Assembly (NCBI GenBank): GCA_003158295.1 | Contig: PMIP01000084.1 | Coordinates: 117,571-156,829, forward strand | Source: Chloroflexota bacterium | Lineage (GTDB): Bacteria > Chloroflexota > Limnocylindria > Limnocylindrales > CSP1-4 | DNA: 39,259 nt | Direction: 5' to 3' | In this document: in pieces, positions 15,534 through 24,183 of the stretch | How the letters are laid out: the number at the start of each line of letters is the position of its first letter | Position numbering within the stretch: position 1 is the first letter of the stretch | Translations under genes and position numbers: made by a program | Notes under the pieces: model-generated | What the model was told of the DNA's origin: nothing | The model's database searches: none | Seen by the model: only the letters and a program-made list of their open reading frames with translations

Positions 15534-15737
15534 ATGGAGCGGTTGAGGGAGAGGTCGCGCTCCGCCAGCGGCGAAGGGTTAGCGGCGGGCGAACACCGCC
15601 CCGGTCGGCCCAACGGGCTCCGCCTCGAGCTGGTCGGAATCGACGCCATTGGCTTGACCACCATGTCTCGCTCAATCCGCGATTGGCTCGGCTCTCTGGG
15701 GACCGGGTGCGAATCGAACCTGGCGGGCCTCCCGTGA
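15534..15737 (+). pseudogene. Truncated P-loop kinase relic
   Basis: A 67-codon frame whose residues about 29-60 (GLRLELVGIDAIGLTTMS, then RDWLGSLGTGCE) align with the start of the kinase at 25325-26236 (GLRIAMLGIDGIGKTSLA, then RDWFVSFGRECE). The Walker A lysine is changed to leucine, and similarity stops after the first helix. It sits immediately downstream of the TATAAT promoter. The promoter thus probably belonged to this kinase gene originally and now feeds the operon behind it. Confidence 0.6.
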
Positions 15738-15808
15738 AGGGATTGAGGGGCGGGCGAGGCGAGGCTCAGATAGAGGCGCCTGTTGATTCGCGCAGGATTG
15801 GGATTGAG

Positions 15809-17020
15809 GTGGCAGCGGAGCAGGTCCAGGCAAAGGCAAGCTCCGGGGCTGTGCCGTCGGTGGAGGAGCTTGCGCTTCGGGCGGTGATGGCCGCCGTCGC
15901 TGCGGCCTATCCGCTGTGCGGGCGGGGAGACGCTGCCCGAGAAATGCTGGACGCTGCCGCCACCAACGCCATGGCCAAGGTTCTTGTCGCGGCTGCGTGC
16001 CAGGTACCGTTCTCGGTCGTAGCCTGCGAAGGTGCGAGGGATGGCGCAGACCCCCTAGCTGTCGTCCCTCCCAGAGGCGCCGCGGCACTACTGTACGCCG
16101 ACCCCGTGGACGGAACGCTCAATGCTGCGCGTGGGGGCCCTCGGGCTTTCAGCGCGCTGGGTATCGGACGACAACCAGCAGTCTCGTGGACCTATGGACT
16201 CGACGACTCTATTAGCGTGTTTGCCGTTGGCGGTCGAACTGGCATTGCAGGCCTCTTCGCGTCGCAAGCCACCTGGCGTGAGCGTCTCGCAGCGCTCATC
16301 AATAGTTCGGACGTGTCCGTCGGCACGTTGAACCGCGAGGACAATATCCAGATACTGCAGGAGCTACGCGGTCCGCGGGAAGCACGTTTCGGCACAGCCA
16401 GCCGCACCGGCTACCGCCCCACGCTATACGGCCCACGCGTGCTCTGCGTCGGTGACGCTACCGTTACATTGCCACTTGAGTGCGACGTCGAATTCGGCCG
16501 CATCGGCCTGGTAGAGGCGCAGCTGCAAGCGGGGCTGCACGGGGAGTGGACTGGACTGATCGTCTCCCGCGATCGTATCCTCGAACTGCCCGGAGGCACC
16601 GCTGACTACCTGGACCGGTACATAGCGGCGCGTGACTGCGGCGACGTCGCTGCGCTAGCGGCACTTTTCACGTCACGCGAGCTGTCATGTTTCGCCCGGC
16701 TGGGCGTTGACCTGTTTGAGATTGCGCAGCCGCTGACGCAGCAAACGTTCGGCGTCGGGCCCGGCGGCCGGGTCGTCATCGCGGCCCTCCGCTCCGATCA
16801 CGACCGGCTGCTGCCCAGGAGGTCAACGCTGCTACCGTCGCCGCGCTGGGACGCGGCCACGGGGACACTCGCCATCAGTGCGCTTAGCGCGTCAGCAACA
16901 GACGCTAAGCGCCACTTGCTATACCTTCGCCCGATCGAGATGAGGGAGCTAGAGCTGTATGCACGCGAGTGGTACCAGAGACGCCCCTCCGACATCCACA
17001 ACGAAGGAGCCGACACATGA
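15809..17020 (+). CDS. Class II fructose-1,6-bisphosphatase (GlpX-like)
   Basis: Up to 403 aa. Predicted to remove the C1 phosphate of fructose-1,6- or sedoheptulose-1,7-bisphosphate using divalent metal. ELALRAVMAAVAAAYPLCGRGD matches the GlpX N-terminal helix and GRGD. CEGARDGADP replaces GEGERDEAP, and YADPVDGTLNAARGG is the metal-binding DPIDGT motif. The C-terminal half (PGGTADYLDRYIAARDCGD and onward) is divergent. The start is uncertain: GTG 15809 is used, GTG 15734 and later codons are possible, and the longer frame reaching back to 15266 only crosses relic DNA. Its stop overlaps the aldolase start (ATGA). It is the first gene of a five-to-six-gene coupled operon for sugar phosphate rearrangement. 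Confidence 0.72.
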   Translation: MAAEQVQAKASSGAVPSVEELALRAVMAAVAAAYPLCGRGDAAREMLDAAATNAMAKVLVAAACQVPFSVVACEGARDGADPLAVVPPRGAAALLYADPVDGTLNAARGGPRAFSALGIGRQPAVSWTYGLDDSISVFAVGGRTGIAGLFASQATWRERLAALINSSDVSVGTLNREDNIQILQELRGPREARFGTASRTGYRPTLYGPRVLCVGDATVTLPLECDVEFGRIGLVEAQLQAGLHGEWTGLIVSRDRILELPGGTADYLDRYIAARDCGDVAALAALFTSRELSCFARLGVDLFEIAQPLTQQTFGVGPGGRVVIAALRSDHDRLLPRRSTLLPSPRWDAATGTLAISALSASATDAKRHLLYLRPIEMRELELYAREWYQRRPSDIHNEGADT

Positions 17021-17904
17021 TGCCCCACTCGCACACGGTCTCCGAGTTGTTAGCCACCAGGCCTGCCCATCAGGCGTTGTGCGCGTTCAATGCTGAGAAC
17101 TTTGACACCCTCACCCCGATAATGCGCGCCGCGGGGGAACTCGTTTGTCCGGTAATCGTCGCCTTCAGCGTGCCCGCCGCCCGCTATCTAGGCTACGACT
17201 ACCTGGTGGACCTCGTAGCCCTGACCGCTCACCGATTCGGTACAGAGTATGCCCTGCATCTAGACCACTGCGAGGATGCGGTCGAACTCCGCGCGGCGGT
17301 TGAAGCGGGCTTCACTTCGGTCAACTTCCTCAATGAGGGCACACTCTCCGACCCAGAGTACTTGAGCGCAGCCCAGGCCCTGGCCGAGGAGTATCGCGAC
17401 CGGATCTCACTCGAGTTCGTGCTGGGAACGCTCGGGCACGCGACCGAAAGCGCACACGACGGGCACACGCATCACCGCGGCGAACTCCGAAGTCCTAACG
17501 CCGCAGAGGTGATCGAGTTCGCTGCCGCGTGTCAGCCGGACATCCTCGGTTTCCACTGTGGGTCGTTGCATGGCATGCGCACGCGCGAGCGGACAATAGA
17601 CCTTTCGTTGATCCGCGAGATTAGCTCAGCGACAGGACTTCCCATTGTTCTACATGGGTCGTCGGGCGTTCGTACGGACGATATACTCGCTGGGATCGAC
17701 GTCGGCGTCAGGAAAGTCAATATTGAGACCTCGATCCGCACGGTTTACATGAGCGCGCTGCGCACCGCGGCTTGTGGCGGTGGCCCTGCCGCCCGCAAGC
17801 CCCGATACGTAACAATGGCAACCGACGAGGCTCTCACCCCTGAACTGAAGGGTTTCCTGATGACCTATACGCTCCGCCCGCCTGCCCCGTCCGGACCGCG
17901 GTGA
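17017..17904 (+). CDS. Class II fructose-bisphosphate aldolase-like
   Basis: A 295-aa class II (zinc) aldolase, joining dihydroxyacetone phosphate to an aldehyde or cleaving fructose- or sedoheptulose-bisphosphate. Motifs: ALCAFNAENFDTL at the start, the zinc-binding LHLDHCED, EFVLGTLG with a conserved Glu, the histidine-rich FHCGSLHGM, LHGSSGV, and RKVNIETSIR for substrate phosphate binding. ATG 17017 has AAGGAG upstream and overlaps the FBPase stop. Together with FBPase and transketolase it forms a compact set able to build or rearrange C4-C7 sugar phosphates. The exact aldehyde acceptor cannot be told from sequence. Confidence 0.88.
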   Translation: MMPHSHTVSELLATRPAHQALCAFNAENFDTLTPIMRAAGELVCPVIVAFSVPAARYLGYDYLVDLVALTAHRFGTEYALHLDHCEDAVELRAAVEAGFTSVNFLNEGTLSDPEYLSAAQALAEEYRDRISLEFVLGTLGHATESAHDGHTHHRGELRSPNAAEVIEFAAACQPDILGFHCGSLHGMRTRERTIDLSLIREISSATGLPIVLHGSSGVRTDDILAGIDVGVRKVNIETSIRTVYMSALRTAACGGGPAARKPRYVTMATDEALTPELKGFLMTYTLRPPAPSGPR

Positions 17905-17910
17905 GTTCGT

Positions 17911-19017
17911 ATGACTGAGCACAACAGCACCACTTATCGGTCTGTCGGCGTGGACTACGACCTGCTCGACGCTGGCAAACGACAGGCCATCCTGGCCGCT
18001 CTCGGCACCTCGGCGCTCGCCGCCGCCCGCGGCGCCCAGGCGCTGGACGCCTCCCGCGGCGAGCCCGCTTTCGTGATGAGCGCCGGAGGGCAACGACTCG
18101 CCCTCGTCATCGAATGCCTCGGGACCAAGTCGATCCTCGCCCGTGAGTACGAGGCGGCCACTGGCGTCAACCGCTTCGATTGGATCGGCTACGACACCGT
18201 CGCTGCTATCGTCAACGACCTGTGCGCCGTCGGAGCTCTGCCGCTCATGATGAGCGCCTACTTCGCCACAGGCTCGCCCGACTGGTATGCCGCCCCAGGT
18301 CGGTTCGATGCCTTGGTTAGTGGGTGGCGCCGTGGCTGCGATGACTCCGGGGCCGTTTGGGGCGGCGGCGAATCGCCGATGCTAAGCGGCGTCGTGGAAC
18401 CCGGTGAGATCGACCTGGCGGGCTGCGCGGTGGGGATCATCCCTGAAGGCCGGCCACCGCTACTCGGAGACCTTCTGCAGCCGGGCGACGAGATCGTGTT
18501 GGTGGCAAGCACCGGGCTACACACGAACGGAGCTTCGCTGGCGCGCGAGGCTGCGCGCCGGGCCGGGGGCTTGGAGCAGAAGTTGCCGGGCGGGCAGACG
18601 CTAGGGGATGCACTGCTGGCCCCTAGCGCCATCTACGTGAGGCTCGTCGAGGCCCTCTACGCCGCCGGCACGCCCTTGTCGTACACGACCCCGATTACGG
18701 GGCACGGCCTGCGCAAGCTGATGCGCGCCGACCGGCAATTGAGCTACCGGGTGACGCAGTTGCCGGCGGTGCCAGAGGTCTTCGCGTACATTACCGACGT
18801 GCTTGCTCTCTCTACTGCTGAGGCTTACGGAACCTTCAACATGGGCGCCGGCTTCGCGCTGTTCTGCCCTCGGGGCGAGGGAGAGCGTGCGGTCACGGTT
18901 GCCACAGAGCAGGGCTACAAGGCATACCTCAGCGGCCAGGTGCAGGAAGGGCCACGCAGCGTCGTCCTTGAGCCAGTGGGCGTCGTCTTCGAAGAAGGGG
19001 AACTGAGACTTCGATGA
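17911..19017 (+). CDS. AIR synthetase-like protein (PurM, divergent copy)
   Basis: A 368-aa PurM-superfamily ATP-dependent cyclo-ligase. DYDLLDAGKRQAI recalls SYKDAGVDIDAGN, CLGTKSILA is the catalytic GVGTK loop in altered form, DTVAAIVNDLCAVGALPL is the family dimer helix, GGGESPML replaces GGETAEMP, and ASTGLHTNGASLAR matches the SSGLHSNGYSLVR signature. PurM converts FGAM to 5-aminoimidazole ribotide. This copy departs from canonical PurM more than the one at 21014. It may have another formamidine or amide substrate, or form a partner subunit. It follows the aldolase by 6 nt and overlaps the transketolase start. Confidence 0.82.
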   Translation: MTEHNSTTYRSVGVDYDLLDAGKRQAILAALGTSALAAARGAQALDASRGEPAFVMSAGGQRLALVIECLGTKSILAREYEAATGVNRFDWIGYDTVAAIVNDLCAVGALPLMMSAYFATGSPDWYAAPGRFDALVSGWRRGCDDSGAVWGGGESPMLSGVVEPGEIDLAGCAVGIIPEGRPPLLGDLLQPGDEIVLVASTGLHTNGASLAREAARRAGGLEQKLPGGQTLGDALLAPSAIYVRLVEALYAAGTPLSYTTPITGHGLRKLMRADRQLSYRVTQLPAVPEVFAYITDVLALSTAEAYGTFNMGAGFALFCPRGEGERAVTVATEQGYKAYLSGQVQEGPRSVVLEPVGVVFEEGELRLR

Positions 19018-21017
19018 CCGACGCTCCTGCCAAGCCTGACGGGTTCGCCAGCTCCGTTGACTCAGGGCGCGACCTCGACGAACTCGCGGTGGCAGTTGTG
19101 CGCGGATTGGTTATCGACATGGTGGAGGAGGCAGGCACCGGACACCCCGGAACGGCGATGTCTCTGGCGCCCCTGCTGCACGTGCTGTTGCACCAGCACC
19201 TGCGATGCGACCCCGCTGAGCCCAGCTGGGCTGATCGCGACCGGCTCGTTCTGTCCTGCGGCCATGCCGTCGCGGTGCTCTATGCGCTACTGCACCTCAC
19301 CGGCTATCCGCTCACCCTCGACGAGTTACGCAACTTCCGCAAGCCTTGCAGCACGACCCCTGGACACCCCGAGCACCGCACCACTCCCGGCATCGACGCC
19401 ACCACGGGACCGCTCGGACAGGGAGTTGCCCAAGCCGTCGGCATGGCGCTCGCGGAAAGCATGCTGCGGGCCCGACACGGGGCGGGTGTTTGCGATCATT
19501 GGACGTACGTGATAGCCGGTGACGGCGACATGCAGGAAGGGATCAGTCACGAGGCGGCCGCCCTTGCCGGTCATTGGGGCCTGGGGCGGCTCGTCTGTAT
19601 CTACGATGACAACGATGTCACCCTCGACGGACCCGCCTCCCTGAGCATGAGCGAGGATGTGGGCGCACGGTTCCGAGCGTACGGCTGGCGGGTTCGAGAC
19701 CTCGGCACCGCGGGCGAGGACTTGGCGGCGCTGCGGGAGGCGCTTAGCTGGGCCCGCCAGGACCACGGGGTCCCCACCCTGCTTACATTGCATACCCGCA
19801 TTGGGCACCCGGCCCCGAACATGGCCGGTGACGTCCGCTGCCACGGGCAGCCGCTGGGGCCGCAGGAAGCGCGACTGACGCGCGCGGCTTTGCGAATCCC
19901 GCTAGACGAGAGCTTCTGGATTCCCAAGGAAGTGGCACGGTTCTATCGGAAGGGTGATCGAGAAAAGTCTCGCGCTCGTCAGGCATGGGAACGCAGGCAA
20001 ACAGGCGCCTCAGCGACGACCAAGGCGCCGCCGGCCCCCTCAGTTTGGATCCAGCCGCCGAACGAGACGTTGTGGGAGGGGCGCACGCTGCTTAGCCCGC
20101 GCGATGCCAGCAGGATATGCCTCCGGCGGATCTCGAGTGACTTACCCGGCGTTGTGGTGGGGTCTGCCGACATCACGGTTGGCACAGGAACAGATATGGC
20201 CGACGAACCCGACTACTCGGCCACGGTTCCGACTGGGCGGCAGCTGCGTTTCGGCATCCGAGAACATGGTATGGCGGGCATCATGTGCGGGCTCGCCCTC
20301 CACGGTGGCCTTCTGCCAGTAGGAGGCACGTACCTGGCGTTCAGCGACTACTTGAGGCCGGCCCTCCGGCTGGCCGCGCTCAGTGGACTCCCGCTGGTGC
20401 TCTGCCTGACTCATGACGGACTCGACTGCGCCGAGGATGGTCCCACCCATCACGCCCCCGAGCATCTTGCCGCCCTGCGCGCGATGCTCGGTGTGCGTGT
20501 GCTGCGCCCGGGCGACGCCGGAGAGGTGTCCGCCGCCTGGGAGTTCGCGGTTAGTGCTGGAGTCCCGGTGGTAATGGTCCTGGGGCGCCAGCCGGTACCC
20601 GTGCTCGCGGCAAGGGGCGCCGGCGGGCTTGTGCGAGGCGCCTACGTACTCCAGGACGAGGCCGGGTCGGGACCGGACGCGGTGCTCATCGGGACGGGAA
20701 CAGAGATCCACCTCTGCATGCAGAGCGCGGCACTGCTACGCGAGCGCGGCCACCGGATCCGGGTCGTCTCGGCGCCCTGCTGGGGACTCTTCGACGAACA
20801 GCCGGAGTCTTACCGTAACGACGTGCTGCCGGCTGGTATCCCTCGGTTCGCAGTCGAAGCCGGTGTCGCGTTCGGCTGGGTAGGCCGAGCGACACCGGTA
20901 GCGGCAGTTGACCAGCTCGGCCCCTCGGGGCCAGCCGCCTGGCTGCGCACGCGATACGGGCTGACAGCCGATCGGATCGCGGATTCTGTGCACGGACTAT
21001 TGAGCGTAGGGCCATGA
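19014..21017 (+). CDS. tkt: Transketolase
   Basis: A full-length (667 aa) thiamine-diphosphate enzyme that moves C2 ketol units between sugar phosphates. The N-terminal domain has GHPGTAMSLAP, SCGHAVAVLYALLHL, TTGPLGQGVAQAVGMA, and the TPP/metal motif AGDGDMQEG with YDDNDVTLDG. The pyrimidine domain shows RFGIREHGMAGIMCGLALHGG with the catalytic Glu and GTYLAFSDYLRPALRLAAL. THDGLDCAEDGPTHHAPEHLA is the typical GEDGPTHQPVE segment. The C-terminal domain is normal. A proline/alanine-rich linker at about residues 330-345 is the only oddity. It is coupled by ATGA overlaps to both flanking PurM-like genes. It should supply pentose, tetrose or heptulose phosphates, possibly to raise PRPP for the HisG-like step. 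Confidence 0.95.
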   Translation: MTDAPAKPDGFASSVDSGRDLDELAVAVVRGLVIDMVEEAGTGHPGTAMSLAPLLHVLLHQHLRCDPAEPSWADRDRLVLSCGHAVAVLYALLHLTGYPLTLDELRNFRKPCSTTPGHPEHRTTPGIDATTGPLGQGVAQAVGMALAESMLRARHGAGVCDHWTYVIAGDGDMQEGISHEAAALAGHWGLGRLVCIYDDNDVTLDGPASLSMSEDVGARFRAYGWRVRDLGTAGEDLAALREALSWARQDHGVPTLLTLHTRIGHPAPNMAGDVRCHGQPLGPQEARLTRAALRIPLDESFWIPKEVARFYRKGDREKSRARQAWERRQTGASATTKAPPAPSVWIQPPNETLWEGRTLLSPRDASRICLRRISSDLPGVVVGSADITVGTGTDMADEPDYSATVPTGRQLRFGIREHGMAGIMCGLALHGGLLPVGGTYLAFSDYLRPALRLAALSGLPLVLCLTHDGLDCAEDGPTHHAPEHLAALRAMLGVRVLRPGDAGEVSAAWEFAVSAGVPVVMVLGRQPVPVLAARGAGGLVRGAYVLQDEAGSGPDAVLIGTGTEIHLCMQSAALLRERGHRIRVVSAPCWGLFDEQPESYRNDVLPAGIPRFAVEAGVAFGWVGRATPVAAVDQLGPSGPAAWLRTRYGLTADRIADSVHGLLSVGP

Positions 21018-22141
21018 CCAAGACTAGGGCGAGCTGGGCGCTTGGATCGCGAGGTGACAGTGAGTGGCTGAGTCGCCGCCCTGGAACCTATGCCTCCGCC
21101 GGTGTGGACCGTGAGGCCGGAGGGGAGGCGGTAACTCGGATTGCCGAGTTGGCGCGTGCGACTTTCGGTTCGTCCGTCGCGACCGAGATCGGAGGTTTCG
21201 CCGGGGCGTACGCCTGGGAGGCTGTTGGCCCAGGGGGTCCTTATCTCGTGGCCTCGACCGACGGGGTCGGAACCAAGGCGCAGATCGCCTCTGCCGTTGG
21301 ACGCTACGACACCATCGGGCTGGACCTGGTCGCGATGAACGTGGACGACATCGTGGTGTACGGAGCACGGCCGCTTTTTTTCCTAGACTTCGTAATGACT
21401 GGGGCGGTCGATCCCGGCCAGGTCGAGGATATCGTCCGAGGAGTCGCTAACGGATGCAAGCAGGTCGGCTGCGCACTCCTCGGTGGGGAGGTCGCCGAGC
21501 ACCCGGGGACGATGGGTCGCGGGGAGTTCGACCTCGTCGGCTTCGTCGTGGGTTCGGTCGATCGGAAGGAACTCATCACTGGGACCTCTATTAGGCCAGG
21601 GGACCGCGTCATAGGACTGACCGCGCCCGGGCTGCGGAGCGACGGGTACTCTTTCGTACGAAAGATCTTCGCAGATCGCTCACTCAACGAACCAGCCTAC
21701 CCAGACGCCGACCACTCGCTCGGTGACGAACTCCTTCGGCCATCAGCGATCCTAACTCCCATGGTGCTGGACCTACTGCGGGCAGTCGACGTACATGGGT
21801 TGGCCCATGTCACCGGTGGGGGTATCGCAGCGAACGCTGCTCGCATCCTCCCTCCGGATTGCGACCTCGTGTTGCACCGCGGCTCCTGGCCCGTACCGCC
21901 CATCTTTGTCGAAATGCGCCGTTCACGGGGCATTACGACGCGGGCCATGGAGGACGCGTTCGGCCTCGGCATTGGGATGGTGGTCGTGGTCCCCCCAGAG
22001 GCCGAGGAGCAGGCGCTGCAGATCCTTGCCCGGGGAGCGGTGCCAACTCCAACTCTGACCATCGGCGAGGTCACACCGGGGAGTGGGCGTGCGGCGTTCG
22101 CCGGTGCGTCTCAAGAGGTCTTTTGGCGTGAGAAGCTATGA
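21014..22141 (+). CDS. purM: AIR synthetase (PurM, canonical copy)
   Basis: A 375-aa phosphoribosylformylglycinamidine cyclo-ligase, producing 5-aminoimidazole ribotide from FGAM and ATP. TYASAGVDREAGGEAVTRI is the family start, LVASTDGVGTKAQIA the catalytic loop, DLVAMNVDDIVVYGARPLFFLD the dimer helix, GCALLGGEVAEHPG the signature, and LTAPGLRSDGYSFVRKI and HVTGGGIAANAARILP the ATP and substrate segments. All key elements are present, in contrast to the divergent PurM at 17911. Its start overlaps the transketolase stop and its stop overlaps the HprK-like start. A dedicated AIR supply fits a purine-derived nucleoside pathway. Confidence 0.93.
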   Translation: MTKTRASWALGSRGDSEWLSRRPGTYASAGVDREAGGEAVTRIAELARATFGSSVATEIGGFAGAYAWEAVGPGGPYLVASTDGVGTKAQIASAVGRYDTIGLDLVAMNVDDIVVYGARPLFFLDFVMTGAVDPGQVEDIVRGVANGCKQVGCALLGGEVAEHPGTMGRGEFDLVGFVVGSVDRKELITGTSIRPGDRVIGLTAPGLRSDGYSFVRKIFADRSLNEPAYPDADHSLGDELLRPSAILTPMVLDLLRAVDVHGLAHVTGGGIAANAARILPPDCDLVLHRGSWPVPPIFVEMRRSRGITTRAMEDAFGLGIGMVVVVPPEAEEQALQILARGAVPTPTLTIGEVTPGSGRAAFAGASQEVFWREKL

Positions 22142-23301
22142 GGACGCCACCCGTTACGGAATTTGAGGCTGCCGGTGGCCTTGTTCGCGTACAGCTCGAA
22201 GGCTGTCACGCGACCATTGCCGCAGGCACCGAGGCCATAGCCAACTGGGCATTGAGCTACCTGGGAAGTTGGTGGCCAGAGACGGAGCGGATCGCCATCG
22301 GCCAGACGGCCGATCGAGTGGATGCGGTTGTGACCGGCTGCGTAGACCCAGAGGGCTACCGTCAGGTAGTCTCATTCGTCGCGGCGGACGCAGAGCCGAC
22401 AACAACTTTCATCCGGGTACCTGGCTTCAGGCGGATCGTTGACGGCGTCGTCTACGCGCACTGCCCGGAGCGCCGCGTGGCCTATGTGCACAATCCTGTT
22501 GACGGGACGATCAGGGTCGTCGGTCCCGATGAATCGCAGGTGAAGCTGGATACTGCGCGGATTGCCCGTATGCTCGTGACCAACGAACTTGAGCAGCGGG
22601 GATGGGTCGTACTACATGCCGCGTGCGTGATCGGGCCCGAGGGCGGTGTTCTAGTCATCGGGAACAAGGGCGCGGGCAAGACAACACTGAGCCTCATCCT
22701 TTCCAGTCTGGGCACGAGGGCGCTGCTCGCCAACGATCGCTGTCTTGTCCGCACTGACGGTAACGTGGTGCAGGCACTGCCCTGGCCGGGTTCCGTATCG
22801 ATCGGTTTTGGCCTGCTGACCGGGCTCGGTTGGGCGGAGTTGGCCGCTCGATCGATTCGGAACGGTGCAGAGCAACACCCCTTTCAGCACTCGGACGTTG
22901 CTGCTCTGCTTGCGGCTGGCTCGTTCACGCCACGTTTCGGGGAGGACGGACGGGAGCTCAAGTTTGAAGTCATGGTGCCGCAACTGGCGGAGTGTTTTGG
23001 GATCGACGTAGCAACCGAAGGAAAGATCGGCCGAGTGTACTTTCCTCAGATCACTTCGCAGGCCCCTCGAGGTCCGGCGCGGTCGGTGCGGCAACACGAG
23101 TCCTTCACCGAGCATGTCTTGTTCGGCCCTGCGAGCGGCTATCCAAACTTCCTCGAGCTCACCCCGGTGCTGCCACCAGAGCAGCGGGCCGCAACTGCAG
23201 AGCTGCTCAGAGCATTAGGGGACCTGCCAGCGTACGAAGTGGCTCTCTCCCTGGATGCCGCCCGTAACCGCAGCGCGTTGAGCGGTGGCTGGCCCGACTG
23301 A
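22138..23301 (+). CDS. HprK-like kinase with novel N-terminal domain
   Basis: A 387-aa protein. The central part, about residues 155-260, resembles HPr kinase/phosphorylase: WVVLHAACVIGPEGGVLVIGNKGAGKTTLSL holds the P-loop (about residues 173-182), followed by LLANDRCLV. In HprK-related proteins of peptide clusters this fold phosphorylates a protein or peptide serine, and some tail lasso peptides. The first ~150 residues and the C-terminal ~120 are not recognised. ATG 22138 overlaps the PurM stop. Phosphorylation of the 18-residue peptides (each has one serine, in the conserved ESD) is an attractive but untested role. Sugar kinase activity is the main alternative. Confidence 0.72.
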   Translation: MRTPPVTEFEAAGGLVRVQLEGCHATIAAGTEAIANWALSYLGSWWPETERIAIGQTADRVDAVVTGCVDPEGYRQVVSFVAADAEPTTTFIRVPGFRRIVDGVVYAHCPERRVAYVHNPVDGTIRVVGPDESQVKLDTARIARMLVTNELEQRGWVVLHAACVIGPEGGVLVIGNKGAGKTTLSLILSSLGTRALLANDRCLVRTDGNVVQALPWPGSVSIGFGLLTGLGWAELAARSIRNGAEQHPFQHSDVAALLAAGSFTPRFGEDGRELKFEVMVPQLAECFGIDVATEGKIGRVYFPQITSQAPRGPARSVRQHESFTEHVLFGPASGYPNFLELTPVLPPEQRAATAELLRALGDLPAYEVALSLDAARNRSALSGGWPD

Positions 23302-24183
23302 TGCGCGTGAGGAGTCAGCGTAACGGAAGTGTGCCTCCTGAATGGCCGGCTCGGGCCGCTGAGGGGATCTCGACGGCGTAGCCCAGAGCCTCGAGGCGTC
23401 GGACCGATCTGCGGCGAACGTGCTCGCGGTGGCGCTGGTCGAAGCAGTTGGGCCCGAGGTCCTCGAAGCTCGCGCCGCGGCTGAGCAGCTGATAGCTCCA
23501 GATATGCATCTTGCCGATCGGCTGGCACGGCGCATCCGGCCGTCCTATAAGACCAGCGGCCTCCGCCGATGAGCTCGCACGAGGGCCCCTGGCCCCAGGT
23601 GCTGGAGCCAAGTCCGGCACGTCAGCGCAAGAACTCCCGCTGACTACGGGTTGATTGTCGCTAGGGCGGTCAGTATGCCCCTCCCGGCCTGGGTCGGCTC
23701 CTAGGTACACCGGCCCGCCGCCTTTGTTTGGGCGCCGTTCGCGGGTCCTCGTGCTGCCCTCGCCATGCCTGTGGCGTGTTGCTTGGCATCGAGTTCAGGC
23801 GAGTCTGCACATACGGCATGCGTCGACGACCGACGCCCGTTATGCTCGCTGCGCACCCGTTGCGGTTGCGCCCGAAGGAGGAGGGATGGTTCGGAGACCG
23901 GAAGCGACGACGGTTGGCTGACATCCTTCGCGAGCGGCTTCTCCATCCGGGTTGCCATTCGGGCGAGGGTCCCAGGGCCCACGGTGAGGGACGGCGTGGT
24001 CGTGTCAGAGTCGTGGAGGCTGGCGCCACAGACATCCGACCAACATGACCGAGGGGTGACGATGGTGGCCACGAACGTTGCATCCGAGCCCTTTGCTGGA
24101 GAGCTGGCCTTGTTCAGTAGCTGAGCGACGGCGCAGTCGACTTGACGAATTCATGGCGAGTATTGAGGCGGGGGACAGGACGA
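23302..24183. other. Intergenic decay region
   Basis: Apart from the transposase fragment noted separately, these ~880 bases hold no credible gene. Frames on both strands are low-complexity in character and match nothing. The region separates the sugar-phosphate/PurM operon from the HisG-led gene set. The segment just before 24184 (AGGACGA) carries the ribosome site of the hisG-like gene. Confidence 0.45.
23366..23515 (-). mobile_element. Remnant of IS110-type transposase C-terminus
   Basis: About 50 codons on the minus strand read HIWSYQLLSRGASFEDLGP and then RSVRRLEALGYAVEI. This resembles the end of IS110-family transposases, where a short helix is followed by a DLGxDYFxxR-type stretch and a terminal RLxxLGYxVxL. 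The catalytic domains and the ends of the element are absent. It is a footprint of past insertion, consistent with the broken genes in this locus. Confidence 0.5.

Noticed and set aside
15266-15808. Upstream extension of the FBPase frame to 15266
   Set aside because: It crosses the HisG relic, the promoter with TATAAT and the kinase relic; no protein character before about residue 180 of that frame.
19326-19844. Long antisense frames within transketolase and other genes
   Set aside because: They mirror codon structure of strongly supported genes and have no recognisable content; shadow frames.
23301-23381. 26-codon frame (MRVRSQRN start) overlapping the HprK-like stop
   Set aside because: No ribosome site of note, no paralogue in the window and low-complexity sequence; no similarity to the 18-residue peptides.
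23655-24083. Open frames on both strands between the HprK-like gene and hisG
   Set aside because: Arginine/proline/serine-rich translations without motifs; overlapping frames in both directions indicate GC-driven openness.
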